64,000 nt of DNA from Spirosoma validum (GCF_014699035.1 NZ_JACXAA010000010.1:1-64000); one strand, 5' to 3'. Positions 34,890 through 43,613 are shown, counted from the stretch's first letter. Translations and numbers: made by a program. Notes: generated by a model from the sequence alone, not told the origin.

Positions 34890-36413
34890 ATGAAAAAATT
34901 ACGCTTATCGATTATCCTGCTGGCTTTTGTTGTGCAGTATTCATTCGGGCAGGCCAGTCAGGCCGATGCACAGTCGGAACGATACCGGCCTCAGTTTCAC
35001 TTTTCGCCCAAAGCCCACTGGATCAACGACCCGAACGGGATGGTCTATTACAAAGGGACGTATCATTTGTTCTGTCAGTACCACCCGGAGAGTTCGGTCT
35101 GGGGACCTATGCACTGGATTCACGCAACCAGCAAGGATATGGTGCATTGGCAGGAGCAACCCATTGCGTTGTATCCCGATAGTTTGGGGTATATTTTCTC
35201 GGGTAGTGCGGTTGTCGATGTAAATAATACGTCGGGTTTTGGCAAAAACGGCCAGGTTCCGTTGGTCGCCATTTTCACGCACCATAATTCTAAACTAGAG
35301 AAAACCCAGCCGGAACAGGTTCAGTATCAAAGTCTGGCATATAGCCTTGATGAGGGAAAAACGTGGACTAAATACGCTGGAAACCCAGTGCTAAAGAATC
35401 CGGGTATCACTGATTTTCGCGATCCGAAAGTGCGCTGGTATGAGCCTCAGAAAAAATGGATCATGACCCTGGCAACGAAAGATCGCGTTACGTTCTACTC
35501 CTCGCCCGATCTGAAAAAATGGGCTAGGGAAAGCGATTTCGGCAGCGACGCGGGTGCTCACGGGGGCGTTTGGGAGTGCCCGGATCTGTTTCCGCTGAAA
35601 CACAATGGGAAAGACGTATGGGTGTTAATCGTGAACATCAATCCTGGCGGACCGAATAAAGGATCAGCTGCGCAGTATTTCCTGGGCGATTTCGATGGAA
35701 AAAACTTCAACGCGTATTCCAAACAAACCAAATGGATGGACTACGGGACAGACAACTACGCGGGCGTTACGTTCTCGAACACCGGTAATCGGGTCGTTCT
35801 AATGGGCTGGATGAATAACTGGCAGTACGCTCGTGATGTTCCTACGCCGAAGTGGCGCGGAGCTACAACCATACCACGTGAACTTGGTCTGAAAGAAGCG
35901 AACAAAGAGTTGTACTTAACGTCAACGCCGATAAAAGAACTGGACGTACTGGACGGCAAAATAACGTCGCTGACGAATGTAGACGTAAAAGGCAGTTCTG
36001 ATCTAACGGCCAAAACCGGCGGAAAGTACGACACGTTTAAGCTGACCCTGTCGGCACCGGCCACCAATGATTTCTCCGTGGTACTTGCCAATGAGCAGGG
36101 TAACGAACTGGTTATCGGCTACGACAAAAGCGCCAATACGTATTACATTGACCGGACGAAATCGGGGAAAACGGATTTTGAGAAAGATTTCGGGAAACGA
36201 ATGACAGCGCCACGTTTATCGACCGACAAAACCATTTCGCTAACGCTGTTTATCGATGTGGCATCCGCCGAGCTATTTGCCGACGACGGACTCAGCGTCA
36301 TGACGGGCATCTTTTTTCCGAATCAGCCTTTGACGAAACTGTCCATCAAATCAGCGACTGGTACGTCAATCAGTAAGTTAACGTATACAAAGCTGTCGCC
36401 TTCGGTGCAGTAA
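34890..36413 (+). CDS. Secreted GH32 fructan beta-fructosidase (levanase/inulinase)
   Basis: 507 residues with a signal peptide (LSIILLAFVVQYSFGQ). All three GH32 catalytic carboxylates are visible: nucleophile Asp47 in HWINDPNG, transition-state Asp178 in FRDPK, and acid/base Glu229 in VWECPDLF. The five-bladed propeller is followed by the C-terminal beta-sandwich (residues ~360-507). Expected reaction: release of fructose from beta-2,1- or beta-2,6-fructans or sucrose outside the cytoplasm. With SusC/SusD, porter and fructokinase it completes a fructan utilisation locus. Levan and inulin preference cannot be told from these motifs. Confidence 0.93.
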   Translation: MKKLRLSIILLAFVVQYSFGQASQADAQSERYRPQFHFSPKAHWINDPNGMVYYKGTYHLFCQYHPESSVWGPMHWIHATSKDMVHWQEQPIALYPDSLGYIFSGSAVVDVNNTSGFGKNGQVPLVAIFTHHNSKLEKTQPEQVQYQSLAYSLDEGKTWTKYAGNPVLKNPGITDFRDPKVRWYEPQKKWIMTLATKDRVTFYSSPDLKKWARESDFGSDAGAHGGVWECPDLFPLKHNGKDVWVLIVNINPGGPNKGSAAQYFLGDFDGKNFNAYSKQTKWMDYGTDNYAGVTFSNTGNRVVLMGWMNNWQYARDVPTPKWRGATTIPRELGLKEANKELYLTSTPIKELDVLDGKITSLTNVDVKGSSDLTAKTGGKYDTFKLTLSAPATNDFSVVLANEQGNELVIGYDKSANTYYIDRTKSGKTDFEKDFGKRMTAPRLSTDKTISLTLFIDVASAELFADDGLSVMTGIFFPNQPLTKLSIKSATGTSISKLTYTKLSPSVQ

Positions 36414-36436
36414 ATTTTATCTATAATTGAGACAGC

Positions 36437-36478
36437 CGCCCCACTACGTATCAAAACAGGTTGATACGTAGTGGGGCG
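36437..36478 (+). terminator. Perfect 18-bp hairpin after GH32 (family B repeat)
   Basis: Perfect 18-bp arms at 36437-36454 and 36461-36478 flank a 6-nt loop. It lies 24 bp past the GH32 stop, the expected position for the end of the fructan operon. Its core CCCACTACGTATCA recurs in the hairpin at 38735-38789. Confidence 0.65.
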
Positions 36479-36526
36479 ATTGCGTTATTAACAAGCTAAA
36501 TGCTGGGTGCTTGAGTCATGAGGAAA

Positions 36527-36616
36527 CCATTTTTGTCATTCCGACGCAGGAGGAATCTCAAAGCCGCCTATTATGGAAGTTTGAGATTCCTCCTGCGTCG
36601 GAATGACAAAAAATGG
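36527..36616. repeat. Dispersed palindromic repeat, family A, copy 1
   Basis: Left arm 36527-36562 and right arm 36580-36616 are complementary apart from one extra A. The 28-bp core at 36531-36558 (beginning TTTTGTCATTCCGACG) is identical to that at 49331-49358. It lies between GH32 and a decayed cupin. I recall similar GTCATTCCGACG-AGGAGGAAT repeats in other Bacteroidota, not checked here. Confidence 0.85.
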
Positions 36617-36679
36617 CTTTTAAACCTATTTTACACCCAGAGCATTTATGGCCTCGGAAAAGGTAGCTACCCAACAGGC

Positions 36680-36976
36680 TTACCATTTCTTGAAATTTTT
36701 GATTGGCGGGACTACCCGTTTGAAGCCGTGTTCTTCCCTGATTTTATCCTGCTCGGCTTCCGACATGTTTTTAGCCACCCCTTCGCTAAGCTTCTTAAAA
36801 AACTCTTCCATTTTACCCGCCGGTTGAAAGAACATTAACAGTCGACCTTCTCCTTTGCCCACTTTCGCAAAACTGTGCGGCACCTTCCCTGGACCGAAAA
36901 CACTGTCACCCGCTTTGGCCTGGTGAATTTCGTCACCTACTTTAATCAGAAATTGCCCCTGAAGAACGTACCACCA
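36680..36976 (-). pseudogene. 5'-truncated cupin gene remnant
   Basis: The minus-strand frame reads YVLQGQFLIKVGDEI, then GDSVFGPGKVPHSFAKVGKG and LLMFFQPAGKMEEFFKKLSE, ending at 36680. This matches the C-terminal two thirds of the intact cupin just upstream (37070-37633: YVLEGAYYFQVGDEK, VPHAWTQV, VLQPAGKLEYFF). A stop codon at 36977-36979 interrupts the frame right before WWYVLQG and no N-terminal half is found. It is therefore the decayed copy of a tandem cupin pair. A short product from an internal GTG at 36883 is possible but would lack half the fold. Confidence 0.75.
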
Positions 36977-37069
36977 TTATGCAAAACAGCTAATCGGTTT
37001 TAACGTACTTTATTGCTGCGCTGTCCGTAGTCCACTTTGTTAAAAGCAGGCAGGTACTTCCTAAATCGC

Positions 37070-37633
37070 CTATTCAATTTTTAGTGGCGGACCCACTACC
37101 TGCATCTCGTTATCACTGAATACTTTGGCCAGTTCTTCTTTCGTGGGCTCATGATCCATACCCGCCATGGTGACAAAGAAATACTCCAGCTTACCAGCCG
37201 GTTGCAAAACGACCATCATTTTACCTTTTTCAGCCACCTGGGTCCAGGCATGAGGTACTTTGCGGGGCAGAAAAATACTGTCTCCTGTTTTCAAGTGGTA
37301 TTTTTCGTCACCCACCTGAAAATAATAAGCTCCTTCCAGTACGTAAAAAACTTCATCCTGCGAGGGGTGCACGTGCAACGGCGTCCCTCGTCCCGGCGAG
37401 AGCGAGGTCTGTTCAAAAATTGCTAAACCGCCATCGGTATCCGTACCCGAAATTTTCACATCCAGTACGTTTGCGTTAACTCCTTTGAGTTTGATGTGGC
37501 CGTGTTTGCGGCCTTCTCCCGCATTAATTTTAAATCCTTTGCTCATTTGAAACGTTTTTTTTAACCCGGAAAAGGCCAGGGAAGGTGCAGCTGCCAGCGT
37601 GGAGAGGGCAGCTATAAATCGGTTTCTATTCAT
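37070..37633 (-). CDS. Exported cupin domain protein
   Basis: 187 residues from the ATG at 37633, which begins a signal-like N-terminus (RFIAALSTLAAAPSLAFSGL); longer starts add unrelated sequence. The cupin core shows motif 1 GRGTPLHVHPSQDEVFYVLEG with two His and a Glu as metal ligands, and motif 2 PRKVPHAWTQV with the final His. Small single-domain cupins of this kind are often metal-binding oxygenase- or isomerase-like; the reaction is unknown. It lies 100 bp downstream of an AraC gene on the same strand, with a decayed cupin copy after it. Confidence 0.85.
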   Translation of the reverse strand: MNRNRFIAALSTLAAAPSLAFSGLKKTFQMSKGFKINAGEGRKHGHIKLKGVNANVLDVKISGTDTDGGLAIFEQTSLSPGRGTPLHVHPSQDEVFYVLEGAYYFQVGDEKYHLKTGDSIFLPRKVPHAWTQVAEKGKMMVVLQPAGKLEYFFVTMAGMDHEPTKEELAKVFSDNEMQVVGPPLKIE

Positions 37634-37733
37634 GATTTTAGCAGATTGGTGAAGGTGAATTGATTGCTTTCCTGGACCGAAATTGCCACCATCACGAACT
37701 GAAAATAGAACAGAATTAAGGGGGTAGCCTCTT

Positions 37734-38573
37734 TTACTGAACCAGTTTGCGAAAAGCCAGTGGGATGAGTCCGGTATGTTTTTTGAAAAGACGGATAAAA
37801 TGACTCTGATCCGAAAAACCACAAGCGTAGGCCAGCGAGGTAAGCGAAATCGGATCACGGTTCATTAGTCGTTCGGTTGCCTTTTCAATCCTGATTTTAC
37901 GCACGTACTCACTCAACGTACACTGGAATAGCTTTGGAAACTGCTGACAGAGGTAAACCGGATGAAGCTGAAGTTCGCTGGCAATGCTGGTCAGGCTGAG
38001 GGTTTCATCGTAATGAGCATAGAGAAGCTCTTTAATTTTTTCCTGCCAGGCTGGCTTATGATCCGAAAACTCACGCAGTTGTAGCATCTTACTGAAAGCC
38101 GTCAATACCAGGCTTTCCGTACCGATACCTTGCTCGGTTCCACCCTGCTTAGCCTCGGCCAGTAAGCGCGCAAAGATGATTTTCAGATCAGGCGATTGCA
38201 GTTCCCATAAGCCTTCGGGTCGGGTATGACGAAGGTCGCAGCGGTCAAACCAGCGTTCATCGATATCAACATGAAGGGCTGATACGTAGGGGGAATACCG
38301 GCTATTGCAATGTGGTTCCTGGCTATAATGATACGTTAGCGAGCCAGCGCTGAGTGCAATATCTTTTCGTTTATAGGTCTCGAGCAAATGGCCGCTGGTG
38401 GTAAAGGCGAAATACGCATTTTCGTGGTAATGCCAGGGGCAACTAGTCAGGTTATGATACGCGGACTGCACCACGGTTAGTCCATTAACGACCATCTCAT
38501 TTCTAGAATGGCCAAAAAACTGCCCTTTTGCCAGATTATCCATAACCGAGTTTCGATGATAGATAAGATACAT
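37734..38573 (-). CDS. AraC family transcriptional regulator
   Basis: 279 residues. The N-terminal domain carries TSCPWHYHENAYFAFTTSGHL, a cupin-type arm with His residues. The C-terminal HTH pair is LQLHPVYLCQQFPKLFQCTL and YACGFSDQSHFIRLFKKHTG followed by LIPLAFR. The first motif (SIASELQLHPVYL) is typical of regulators near cupin or cephalosporin-type enzymes. It is transcribed toward the cupin gene 37070-37633, which it may control. Confidence 0.88.
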   Translation of the reverse strand: MYLIYHRNSVMDNLAKGQFFGHSRNEMVVNGLTVVQSAYHNLTSCPWHYHENAYFAFTTSGHLLETYKRKDIALSAGSLTYHYSQEPHCNSRYSPYVSALHVDIDERWFDRCDLRHTRPEGLWELQSPDLKIIFARLLAEAKQGGTEQGIGTESLVLTAFSKMLQLREFSDHKPAWQEKIKELLYAHYDETLSLTSIASELQLHPVYLCQQFPKLFQCTLSEYVRKIRIEKATERLMNRDPISLTSLAYACGFSDQSHFIRLFKKHTGLIPLAFRKLVQ

Positions 38574-38734
38574 TCTCAGCGGATGCCGCAGGGAAGATTT
38601 TTATTCTTCGGTTAGTTTATTTCGGTGTGTGGTGACTTAGTAAACAAAGTACAGCTGACTTGTAAACCTATTTCATTACGTTTCGTATGTCTATTTAGGC
38701 CAGTTTCTGTTTCGACCGTACCAGTTCGTTGTTA

Positions 38735-38789
38735 ACCGGGCAGGCCCACTACGTATCATTTGATTTGATACGTAGTGGGCCTGCCCGGT
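38735..38789. repeat. Perfect 24-bp hairpin (family B repeat)
   Basis: Perfect arms at 38735-38758 and 38766-38789 flank a 7-nt loop. Its core CCCACTACGTATCA also occurs at 36437-36478. It lies 65 bp after the stop of the minus-strand DoxX-like gene, where a terminator would be expected. The rest of 38574-38853 holds nothing recognised. Confidence 0.75.
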
Positions 38790-38853
38790 CACTAATTCTC
38801 GAAAAATTTGGCTTGTCTGTGAACTGAGCTTTATGAAAATAGTCGACTATGGT

Positions 38854-39417
38854 CTAAGCCGTTGCTGGAGTCTGTGGCTGTACACTACGATGAACTTTAG
38901 CAATCCGCTTACGTAACGAGACTCGGAAACTCTCTGGTTCAGCCACGATGCGTGCGCCCGTCCAGGTTGAGGCAATAACCATGCCTGCAGCTACCAGGAT
39001 AATGTCCTTAATAATGTACTGAGCTGCTAACGTAGGGGCAAAGTACGGTTTAATGAAAAGCTCGCCGGGATAGATCAATAGGGGAGACATGGCACCGATC
39101 ATCTGAGCCGCCATGAGCCAGACACCTACGCGCAGAAAGCGGCCCGTGAGGAAACAAATTCCAATAATGCACTCCAGACCCGCGACAAAATCCATTGCGT
39201 CGTGTCCTGACAATACTCCCAGCGTGAGTACATGCGTGGTGCGGGTCGCCAGGTCCTCAATTGGGCTAATTCCCGGAAAAAATTTCAATACACCGAAACC
39301 TAAAAAAACGATGCCCATGCCGATACGTAACAGCGCAATACTGTGAGCAACCAGCCAGCGGTTCATACTTGTATCAAGATGGTCAAAACGATCAAAAAGA
39401 GTGGTTAGCGTCTTCAT
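38854..39417 (-). CDS. DoxX/DUF417-like inner membrane protein
   Basis: 187 residues with four hydrophobic helices at about 25-45 (ALLRIGMGIVFLGFGVLKFF), 75-95, 98-115 and 132-150. The LRIGMGIVFLGFGVLKFFPG opening and GLECIIGICFLTGRFLRVG segment are the pattern of the DoxX superfamily (DUF417/YkgB type), membrane proteins of uncertain function linked to oxidative stress or chlorine-compound resistance in some bacteria. It is preceded on the minus strand by a 15-bp tandem duplication and an AraC gene, which may control it. Confidence 0.75.
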   Translation of the reverse strand: MKTLTTLFDRFDHLDTSMNRWLVAHSIALLRIGMGIVFLGFGVLKFFPGISPIEDLATRTTHVLTLGVLSGHDAMDFVAGLECIIGICFLTGRFLRVGVWLMAAQMIGAMSPLLIYPGELFIKPYFAPTLAAQYIIKDIILVAAGMVIASTWTGARIVAEPESFRVSLRKRIAKVHRSVQPQTPATA

Positions 39418-39558
39418 AAGAGTAGAAGTTATATACTATCTACGTAATAAAGAGCATAGAAAGATTTAAAGAATTCTTATAACGCTATTAAAAAAGCAGG
39501 TTGCTTAACGGGAGGGCAATGTAAGAAGGTGTCGAAAGAAATGAAGGAGCTAAAATCG

Positions 39559-39588
39559 TTACTTAGCGTACTATTACTTAGCGTACTA
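39559..39588. repeat. Perfect 15-bp tandem duplication
   Basis: TTACTTAGCGTACTA occurs twice without a gap (39559-39573, 39574-39588), between the AraC stop at 39614 and the DoxX-like gene start at 39417. Confidence 0.8.
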
Positions 39589-39613
39589 TTCAGATTATAG
39601 CGAATGAAAATTG

Positions 39614-40630
39614 CTAGTGTAGTGCCGAGTTTAAAACCTTGTTCCGCTGATACTGCGATGGCGTTACGCCCGTATATTTCTTGAACGCAATGGAAAAATG
39701 TTGTGCGTATTCATAGCCAAGAACATCCGCTACGTCATCAATGGATACGGCGCAATTACGTAACAACCGACCGGCATGTTCCATCCGCAGTTTCCGGATG
39801 TGATTGAATACGGTTGTTCCAAAGAGTTGCTTAAACCCTTTCTTGACCTTAAACTCATTCAACAAGCATACCCGGCTCAGTTGGGCAAGCGATAGTTCTG
39901 AGAGAAAATTAGCCTCTAAATAGGCCTTCAACTGATGCAGTTTTTCGACTTCATCCGGACGTAGCGTTTCGTCAGTGACGGGTGCCGTACTGAACTGTTC
40001 AATTTCCAGCGCCAACAGTTCCAGTATCCTCGACTGAATCAATAAATTCCGCATGGGCCCCTGGACTTTACAATGCCGAATATCCTCGATCAGATAAAGC
40101 ATTTGGGGGGTAATAATTTGCGTACCCGTTACGGCCGAAAAGGAGCGTTGATTGTGCAGATCCGTGACAAGACGCTCGCTCCAATGGTCATTCTGCCCGA
40201 TAAGCGACGCGAAGAAATCCTTATCTAAGCTGATCAGGAACAACTCCATCGACTGGTTGCCTTTTAGCTGATTAACATGGCCTATCTCTGGTGTGTGGAT
40301 CAGGTTATGTCGGTTAGGGCGCATGTCGAGATCATGGGTCAACCCCTGAAACCGGGAATACATAAATCCCTTCAGCTGAAAATTGATGTGAATGTTATCG
40401 GAAGGCGTCGAATCAAAAATTTCGATGTCATCGGCGGTATTCCAGCGCATATCCATTACGTGCATATGCGGAAAGAACGTACTGTTGAATTTGAACTGTC
40501 CCGCTTTGGGATGATGGAAATAAGTGAACGTATCGGTTGGCGTACGAGAGGCTGGTGGTCCTAGTTGGTGAGGGTGGGGGAGTGATACAAAATCCGTCAG
40601 CTCACATGAGTTTACAACCGTGGTCGCCAT
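39614..40630 (-). CDS. AraC family transcriptional regulator
   Basis: 338 residues from the ATG at 40630. The N-terminal half is a PchR-like sensing domain (FNSTFFPHMHVMDMRWNTAD, INFQLKGFMYSRFQGL). The C-terminal HTH motifs are LAQLSRVCLLNEFKVKKGFK and LGYEYAQHFSIAFKKYTG followed by TPSQYQR, the PchR/AraC form. It is divergent from a dihaem cytochrome gene (140-bp gap) and upstream of the DoxX-like gene on the same strand; either may be its target. Confidence 0.88.
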   Translation of the reverse strand: MATTVVNSCELTDFVSLPHPHQLGPPASRTPTDTFTYFHHPKAGQFKFNSTFFPHMHVMDMRWNTADDIEIFDSTPSDNIHINFQLKGFMYSRFQGLTHDLDMRPNRHNLIHTPEIGHVNQLKGNQSMELFLISLDKDFFASLIGQNDHWSERLVTDLHNQRSFSAVTGTQIITPQMLYLIEDIRHCKVQGPMRNLLIQSRILELLALEIEQFSTAPVTDETLRPDEVEKLHQLKAYLEANFLSELSLAQLSRVCLLNEFKVKKGFKQLFGTTVFNHIRKLRMEHAGRLLRNCAVSIDDVADVLGYEYAQHFSIAFKKYTGVTPSQYQRNKVLNSALH

Positions 40631-40770
40631 ATTCCGTTTTGCGTAGATTTTTATCCGTTTTGCGTAGGTACTCCCTGCGCTTGGGTGTGGACTTTTGTAC
40701 AAAATTATAGGCCGTGTTCTGGGATCTCCCTACCGGTCAGTAAGTCACCACACTAAACAACAAAAAAGTC

Positions 40771-41649
40771 ATGCTACGTAAACTAGCCAAATGGACGGGT
40801 ATTGTACTGGGAACGCTCGTGCTCCTGCTACTGGCCGGGTACTTTCTCATTGCCCGGAGTATTGCCCAACGTATTGACAAAACCTATTCGTTTACTAATG
40901 AAACCCTGACTATTCCGAATGATAGCGCTACGGTAAGTCGTGGAGAACATCTGGCTGTGATCAAGGGCTGTACGGATTGTCATGGTACCAATCTGAGTGG
41001 AAAAATCATGATCGAAGATGATGCCCTGGGGCGGCTTTCTTCATCTAATCTGACGAAAGGAAAGGGCGGCCTTCCTGCTGATTATAGTACAACTGATTGG
41101 GTACGTGCATTACGTCATGGGGTAAGTCGGGCAGGTAAGCCGCTGTTGTTCATGCCTTCCCACGAAACAACGATGCTTTCGGAGCAGGACATGGCCGCTG
41201 TCATCGCTTACTGCCATAGAATCCCTTCGGTCGATCATGAATTGCCAGCTAATAAAATTGGGCCCGTGGTTAACGTAATGGCTTATCTCGATAAAATGCC
41301 GCTGTTGTCAGTTGAGAAGATTGACCACAACCGCTCGATGGTCGCCAAAGTAGATACAGTGGAAGGAGTCGCTATGGGTAAGTACTTGGCGGTATCGTGC
41401 AGTGGCTGTCATCAACCCACGTTTAAAGGTGGCGAGCCGGCAGCGCCCGGATTTCCGCCTTCGGCTGACCTGACTCGTACAGGCAACGTAGGAAAGTGGA
41501 CGCAGGCGCAATTCATTGCCACACTACGTACCGGCAAGACGCCCAGCGGCCACCAGCTTAATAATGAATACATGCCCTGGAAAATGACCGCTCAATACGA
41601 CCAGAAAGAACTGGCCTCGCTCTATCAGTATTTTCGGTCGCTTAAATAG
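40771..41649 (+). CDS. Membrane-anchored dihaem cytochrome c
   Basis: 292 residues. An N-terminal anchor (GIVLGTLVLLLLAGYFLIA) is followed by two cytochrome c domains, with CTDCH in KGCTDCHGTNLSG (residue ~70) and CSGCH in AVSCSGCHQPTFKGG (~210). Each has its own distal Met region (LFMPSHETTMLSEQD; NEYMPWKMTAQYD). NLTKGKGGLPADYSTTDWVRAL and DLTRTGNVGKWTQAQFIATL resemble the cytochrome subunits of periplasmic dehydrogenases. Likely an electron-transfer protein on the periplasmic face; no dehydrogenase is next to it. Confidence 0.9.
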   Translation: MLRKLAKWTGIVLGTLVLLLLAGYFLIARSIAQRIDKTYSFTNETLTIPNDSATVSRGEHLAVIKGCTDCHGTNLSGKIMIEDDALGRLSSSNLTKGKGGLPADYSTTDWVRALRHGVSRAGKPLLFMPSHETTMLSEQDMAAVIAYCHRIPSVDHELPANKIGPVVNVMAYLDKMPLLSVEKIDHNRSMVAKVDTVEGVAMGKYLAVSCSGCHQPTFKGGEPAAPGFPPSADLTRTGNVGKWTQAQFIATLRTGKTPSGHQLNNEYMPWKMTAQYDQKELASLYQYFRSLK

Positions 41650-41792
41650 ACCTGGAAACGCCACCTGATGTTTGAGTCAACAACTGATCATCACTTTTGA
41701 CTAATTCATACACCAAGTTTACCGGTTTATAAGTATCCGATAGAACCAATCTGGAATTGATACGACCTTTACCAGCGTAAACACAAAGTATC

Positions 41793-42449
41793 ATGAAAAC
41801 AGGCCTATCCCTTTTCCTACTGCTGGCTGTCACGACAGCGTTCGGGCAGATTGTTAATGAAAATACGTTTAACGCGAAGATTGACGGTAAGGATTATACG
41901 ACACAACCCCGCCGTGTTCGTTTCGGTCACTACTGGTACGTTACCGCTAACGCCATCAAGCCCGACAAGTCGATGCGTCTTTGGCTGGCCAGTTATGATA
42001 ATAAAGACAATGTAGAACCGGGGACGTACCTGATTGTGGACGCTGACAAGCCCGATACCAAAGAAAACTGGAAACGAATTCAGGAATTGGGTAAATACAA
42101 AGGTCTGGCAGCTGTCAAGTACGTCGAAGAAACAAGAGAGCCACGTATGGAGTACCACGTCGGTATGTCGCAGAACAACAACGAAACCATTACGGTAACG
42201 AAAGCTGCCGACGGGTCGTTAGAAGCTACGTTCAATTCAACACTGGCGGGAACGTACTGGAAAGAAAAAGGAACGGCTACCGTTTTTGGGGGTATGGGAC
42301 GGTTAATGTCGAAAATGGAAGATAAAGTCATTACCAAAACAACCGGCTACGATTCGGATATCGACCCGGAGGGCAACGGCTATAAAAAGCAAGCCAAAAC
42401 CGACGCCATAACCGTGTCAGACGCCAGGTTTAAGCTTAAAATGAATTGA
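41793..42449 (+). CDS. Secreted protein of unknown function
   Basis: 218 residues with a clean signal peptide (GLSLFLLLAVTTAFGQ). The mature part is a predicted beta-rich domain without catalytic motifs known to me: NTFNAKIDGKDYTTQPRRVR near the start, GTYLIVDADKPDT, and an extended C-terminus ITVSDARFKLKMN. It is alone between the cytochrome gene and a terminator shared with the next, convergent gene. No function is proposed. Confidence 0.7.
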   Translation: MKTGLSLFLLLAVTTAFGQIVNENTFNAKIDGKDYTTQPRRVRFGHYWYVTANAIKPDKSMRLWLASYDNKDNVEPGTYLIVDADKPDTKENWKRIQELGKYKGLAAVKYVEETREPRMEYHVGMSQNNNETITVTKAADGSLEATFNSTLAGTYWKEKGTATVFGGMGRLMSKMEDKVITKTTGYDSDIDPEGNGYKKQAKTDAITVSDARFKLKMN

Positions 42450-42466
42450 TTCCGGGCTTGCTTTTG

Positions 42467-42498
42467 ATCCTGTATGACCCACCGGGGTCATACAGGAT
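42467..42498. terminator. Bidirectional terminator hairpin
   Basis: ATCCTGTATGACCC (42467-42480) and GGGTCATACAGGAT (42485-42498) form a perfect 14-bp stem with a 4-nt loop. It lies between the convergent genes ending at 42449 and 42508 and is followed by TCGCTTTTC on the plus strand. Confidence 0.75.
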
Positions 42499-42507
42499 TC
42501 GCTTTTC

Positions 42508-43122
42508 TTACGACGTAGCACGCATATCCATTCGGTGATATGCCATTTGCTTCAGCAGAACCATAATACCCAACTGCGCGATCTGCGCCCTGTATGATTT
42601 ATACAGCGTAACGAAATACGAAAACGTTTGTAAACGTGCCGAAGCCAGTGGCGAAATACTCAATAAAGAAACAACATCGGTGCTGTTGATCTTGGACCAA
42701 TCATCCTGATGTAGATTGGGGTCATTTATTTCGTACGTAACGCCATTATCGTCAGTGGTTGTCGATAAATAATGGCCATAGGCGGCCAGTAAAAAGGCAA
42801 TACGGCGAACATCCCGGTTTTCTTCCAGCAGTTCGCGTAACGTTGGGAGCACAAAAGCCGATAGCTTAGACGCTCCATCGCAACACAATTGATCGAGCGA
42901 GTCGCTGATCGCCAGTGAAGAAAAGAGACTGGCCAACTGATTCTCGTAGTCGTCTGAATCAGACGTAGTGAGGGCAACGTCCTGATCCAGAAAAGCACTT
43001 ATATAATTACTGAACAAGCGATCATTCAGCGCTTCATCTACCGTGCGGTAGCCAGCCAGAAAGGCCGGATACGCCAGCATGGTATGCGATGCGTTTAGAA
43101 TGTCCTGATTATAAGTTTGCAT
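42508..43122 (-). pseudogene. C-terminal remnant of mannitol-dehydrogenase/tagaturonate-reductase-type enzyme
   Basis: About 204 residues matching only the C-terminal domain of polyol-specific long-chain dehydrogenases (UxaB/UxuB/MtlD-like): ILNASHTMLAYPAFLAGYRT and KLSAFVLPTLRELLEENRD, then IAFLLAAYGHYL. In intact enzymes the catalytic pattern is K-x4-N-x2-H; here the Asn and His are kept (LNASH) but the Lys position is Asn. The entire N-terminal Rossmann domain is absent, and the ~180 bp upstream contains no piece of it. It is probably a decayed gene, though a residual short product cannot be excluded. Confidence 0.65.
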
Positions 43123-43301
43123 GATGATCGAGGTTGTATAGATTTGATTAATAGACACTTCGTACGCTAATTGACGTAGCAACATCTAATATAGCATAAT
43201 GATGTCTATTTCTGTAGCTCTTTAGACTCAATAGACTTTTGAAATGTCACGTCTAGTCCACAGAATCTAAAAAAATTTACTTTATGGTCTCCCCAGAAAG
43301 A

Positions 43302-43613
43302 TTAGGCAAAGTAGCTCAGGCGATTTGGCGAACCAGCTCGTTGCCATTCACTATCCCGGTAACGTAATGCCTGAGCAATGCTGATAATTTGGTTGCCCAA
43401 CTTGCCTTGTTCTTCAATATCAGCATGATCGTATTGATCTTGCCGCCTGGGTTCCCAGGAGAAAAGCTCGGTTTTGGCGTCGTAAATGCCAATGGGAACA
43501 CGGTCTTTTCTGCCCGTGATTTGTTGTAGAACAGTTTTGGCCTCTTCGAGAGTGGCACAATAAATCTGATAATATTGCTTCTTAAGAGTGTATACTACTG
43601 AAAAACGTTTCAT
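43302..43613 (-). CDS. Small hypothetical protein
   Basis: 103 residues, no signal or membrane segment. The sequence is charged and plausibly folded (RFSVVYTLKKQYYQIYCATL, EEAKTVLQQITGRKDRVPIG, then IYDAKTELFSWEP), resembling short stress-type or modulator proteins only in general character. No family is recognised. It stands alone, between the dehydrogenase remnant and a 908-bp non-coding stretch. Confidence 0.5.
   Translation of the reverse strand: MKRFSVVYTLKKQYYQIYCATLEEAKTVLQQITGRKDRVPIGIYDAKTELFSWEPRRQDQYDHADIEEQGKLGNQIISIAQALRYRDSEWQRAGSPNRLSYFA

Noticed and set aside
36518-36838. 106-codon plus-strand frame through the family A repeat
   Set aside because: Its first half is the palindromic repeat and its second half is antisense to the cupin remnant.
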